Positions 7,016-8,529 of a stretch of DNA of 8,529 nucleotides are shown in pieces (the stretch's first letter is position 1; every line of letters starts with the position of its first letter). The translations under genes were made by a program, and so were the position numbers. The stretch is from Acidobacteriota bacterium (lineage in GTDB: Bacteria > Acidobacteriota > Terriglobia > UBA7540): the NCBI GenBank assembly GCA_021828225.1, contig JAKASH010000096.1, forward strand, positions 1-8,529, in the 5' to 3' direction. The notes below the pieces were generated by a model that was not told the origin of the DNA, searched no databases, and saw nothing but the letters and a program-made list of their open reading frames with translations.

Positions 7016-7037
7016 TTACAGATAGCGACAGGTGACT

Positions 7038-7736
7038 ATGACTGACACTACTTCTGAAATTAAGATCCGCAATGAGTTCAACCAGTGGGCGGAAGCCGGC
7101 CGCGGCGAGGAGATGGAAGATCACCATCTTCCCATCGTTGCGCCGGCACTGGCCCTGATGGACCTGAAACCCGGTGACCATGTTCTGGACCTCGGCTGCG
7201 GCAGCGGCTGGCTTTGCCGCCGGATCGCGCGCCTGGTGCCGGAGGGCCGCGTTGTGGGGCTAGACAGCGCCCCGGAAATGGTTCGCCGCGCGCGGTCCGC
7301 TGGTAGGGAATACGCCAACCTTAGTTTTCTTGAAGGGACTTCCGACCGAATTCCGTGCGCCAGCGGTTTCTTCAGCAAAATCATTTCTGTTGAGTCTGCG
7401 TATTATTGGCCCGATGCCGCCGGAAGCGTGCGGGAGATGTTTCGCGTTCTCGGCAAAGGCGGAAGCGCGTGGATTCTAATCAATTATTACCGAGACAATC
7501 CGCACGCGCACCAATGGGGTTCGATTCTGAAGATTCCGACGCACCTGTTCTCCGCCGACGAATGGATGGCGTTTTATCGCAAGGCGGGATTTGTGGATGT
7601 CGACCAGCGGCGCATTTCCGACCCAACGCCCGTTCCGGACAACTACACCGGCCCGTGGTTTCGAGACTCGGAACAGATGCGAAAGTTCCATCAGGAAGGT
7701 GCGCTCCTGGTCTATGGAATCAAGCCAGGTTTGTAG
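7038..7736 (+). CDS. class I SAM methyltransferase, UbiE/Methyltransf_11 type
   Basis: This 232-residue protein has a complete Rossmann-type methyltransferase domain. Motif I is VLDLGCGSG (49-57), and the acidic residue closing strand 2 is Asp76 in VVGLDSAPEM. A motif IV-like ISVESAYYWPD segment lies at 116-126, followed by the helix-loop VREMFRVLGKGG (131-142) usual in UbiE/COQ5-like enzymes. An N-terminal helix (about 8-45) and a C-terminal segment with PTPVPDNYTGPWFRD (197-210) would shape the substrate pocket. The substrate cannot be read from the sequence; menaquinone/ubiquinone-type or other small-molecule methylation are possible. ATG 7038 is preferred over GTG 7032 because AGGTG lies just before it and overlaps the GTG. 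It is transcribed divergently from the PmtA-like gene and is not clearly related to it in sequence. Confidence 0.85.
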   Translation: MTDTTSEIKIRNEFNQWAEAGRGEEMEDHHLPIVAPALALMDLKPGDHVLDLGCGSGWLCRRIARLVPEGRVVGLDSAPEMVRRARSAGREYANLSFLEGTSDRIPCASGFFSKIISVESAYYWPDAAGSVREMFRVLGKGGSAWILINYYRDNPHAHQWGSILKIPTHLFSADEWMAFYRKAGFVDVDQRRISDPTPVPDNYTGPWFRDSEQMRKFHQEGALLVYGIKPGL

Positions 7737-7838
7737 GGATGGGCGGCACTGCGGCTGCTCGCCGGTTTCGTGCCTGGTTGAGATAATTCACGCTCACAGG
7801 CCGTCCGACATCCATGAGCAGCCGGCCGGAGTTCCGTA

Positions 7839-8529
7839 TTGTTCGATGAACTGAACAGGCGTATCGCAAAGCATCGCCTGCTGGCGGGCACGATCCTGGC
7901 CGCCGTTGCCTTCGTTGTTTTCTCGGGCTCGCTGGCCAACGGCTTTGTCTATGATGACAATCCGCAAATCCTTCAGAACGCTTTCATCCTGAATCCCCAC
8001 CTTTGGAAACAAATCTTTACGGGCTCAGTCTGGTCATTTCAAGGAGCCAGAACCAATTTCTACCGGCCGCTGCAGTTTGCCTGCTATTGGATTCTGTACC
8101 GCATCGATGGCCCGAATCCGGCCTTGTTTCACCTTCTGAGTCTGCTGCTCTATGCGGTCTCGGCATGGCTGGTTTACCGGCTGGCAAGAGAACTCTTCAA
8201 AAAAGATGAGGTGATTGCGCTTGCCGGCGCTCTGCTCTGGGCGCTTCACCCTGTTCACGTGGAGGCTGTGGCCTGGATTTCCGCTCTTCCGGATGTGGCC
8301 TTTGCATCCTTCACGCTTCTGTCCCTCTTATGCTTCCTGCGTGCTGAGCAGGACATTGAAAACCGCCGCAAATATCACGTGCTGGCGGCGCTGGCATTTT
8401 TCGTCGCCTTGTTCTTCAAGGAGATGGCGCTCAGCTTCCCCTTTTTGCTGCTGGCTTACTGGTTTTTCCTGGGCAAGCCGGAAAACTGGCTTCATCGGGC
8501 GCTGCGCTGGTCGCCCTACGTTGCGGCCG
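7839..8529 (+). CDS. TMTC / glycosyltransferase-39-like multi-spanning membrane protein, 5' part only
   Basis: The frame runs open from a stop at 7815-7817 to the window edge, giving 230 residues with no C-terminus. No in-frame ATG exists near the N-terminus. TTG 7839 is chosen because GGAG (7828-7831) lies seven bases upstream. Residues 14-36 form a first membrane helix, followed by an outside loop with an acidic pair (Asp39-Asp40 in FVYDDNPQI) where this superfamily carries its catalytic acids. Then come NFYRPLQF (73-80), further hydrophobic helices (about 97-115, 125-137, 152-167, 182-196, 199-211), the signature ALHPVHVEAVAWIS (135-148) and FFKEMALSFP (192-201). These match TMTC-type proteins and relatives, which use polyprenyl-phosphate sugars to glycosylate proteins or lipids and often carry C-terminal tetratricopeptide repeats. 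Whether repeats follow here is unknown. The lipid-carrier link to uppP is suggestive only. Confidence 0.82.
   Translation, partial: MFDELNRRIAKHRLLAGTILAAVAFVVFSGSLANGFVYDDNPQILQNAFILNPHLWKQIFTGSVWSFQGARTNFYRPLQFACYWILYRIDGPNPALFHLLSLLLYAVSAWLVYRLARELFKKDEVIALAGALLWALHPVHVEAVAWISALPDVAFASFTLLSLLCFLRAEQDIENRRKYHVLAALAFFVALFFKEMALSFPFLLLAYWFFLGKPENWLHRALRWSPYVAA

Larger units (their letters stand above)
6712..7037. other. 326-base divergent intergenic region between two methyltransferase genes
   Basis: The region separates a minus-strand and a plus-strand methyltransferase gene and should contain both promoters. It holds a promoter candidate for the minus gene (6730-6757), an operator-like dyad (6910-6924) and an isolated -10-like box near the plus gene (7010-7015). 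The sequence from about 6775 to 6900 shows nothing I recognise, and no open frame in the region looks coding. Confidence 0.5.

Noticed and set aside
7406..7786. 126-residue plus-strand open frame overlapping the end of the UbiE-like methyltransferase
   Set aside because: It is out of frame with the conserved methyltransferase, lacks motifs and is arginine-rich, as expected of a frame-shifted shadow.

Overview
The window looks like a piece of a moderately GC-rich bacterial chromosome: housekeeping biosynthesis genes with good codon structure, Shine-Dalgarno sites and short gaps. No transposase, integrase, phage gene, tRNA, rRNA or CRISPR array was seen. The gene set (long-form NadA, short-form ThiC, an UppP with an FRGFSRSG motif, a TMTC-like membrane protein) and the leader-RNA type would fit Acidobacteriota or a related Gram-negative phylum. 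That assignment is an impression from gene style, not proven by the sequence.

Layout. Bases 1-312 hold a structured leader in front of moaA. It has a weak promoter candidate (58-86), a multi-helix RNA resembling the molybdenum-cofactor (Moco) riboswitch (about 94-198), and a hairpin plus U-tract (174-235) with two mutually exclusive foldings, the usual layout of a transcription-attenuation switch. Next, all on the plus strand, come moaA (Moco biosynthesis), nadA (quinolinate synthase, NAD biosynthesis), a small DUF2203 protein and thiC (thiamine pyrimidine biosynthesis). The three named enzymes all carry [4Fe-4S] clusters, and two (MoaA, ThiC) use radical SAM chemistry. The block therefore reads as an oxygen-sensitive, iron-sulfur-dependent cofactor-synthesis cluster.

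Between thiC and the convergent uppP gene lies a 210-base non-coding stretch with five successive perfect hairpins. The minus strand carries uppP (undecaprenyl-diphosphate phosphatase, lipid-carrier recycling). Upstream of it, on the same strand, is a SAM methyltransferase resembling phospholipid N-methyltransferases of the PmtA type. A 326-base divergent intergenic region then separates it from a plus-strand class I SAM methyltransferase of the UbiE/Methyltransf_11 type. The window ends inside a multi-spanning membrane protein related to the TMTC / glycosyltransferase-39 group, which starts at a TTG codon.

The left half supplies cofactors (Moco, NAD, thiamine). The right half concerns the envelope (lipid-carrier recycling, a possible phospholipid headgroup methylase, a probable lipid-linked sugar transferase) plus one unassigned methyltransferase. 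The best-supported point of interest is the riboswitch-like leader of moaA. I did not find a convincing wholly new system.
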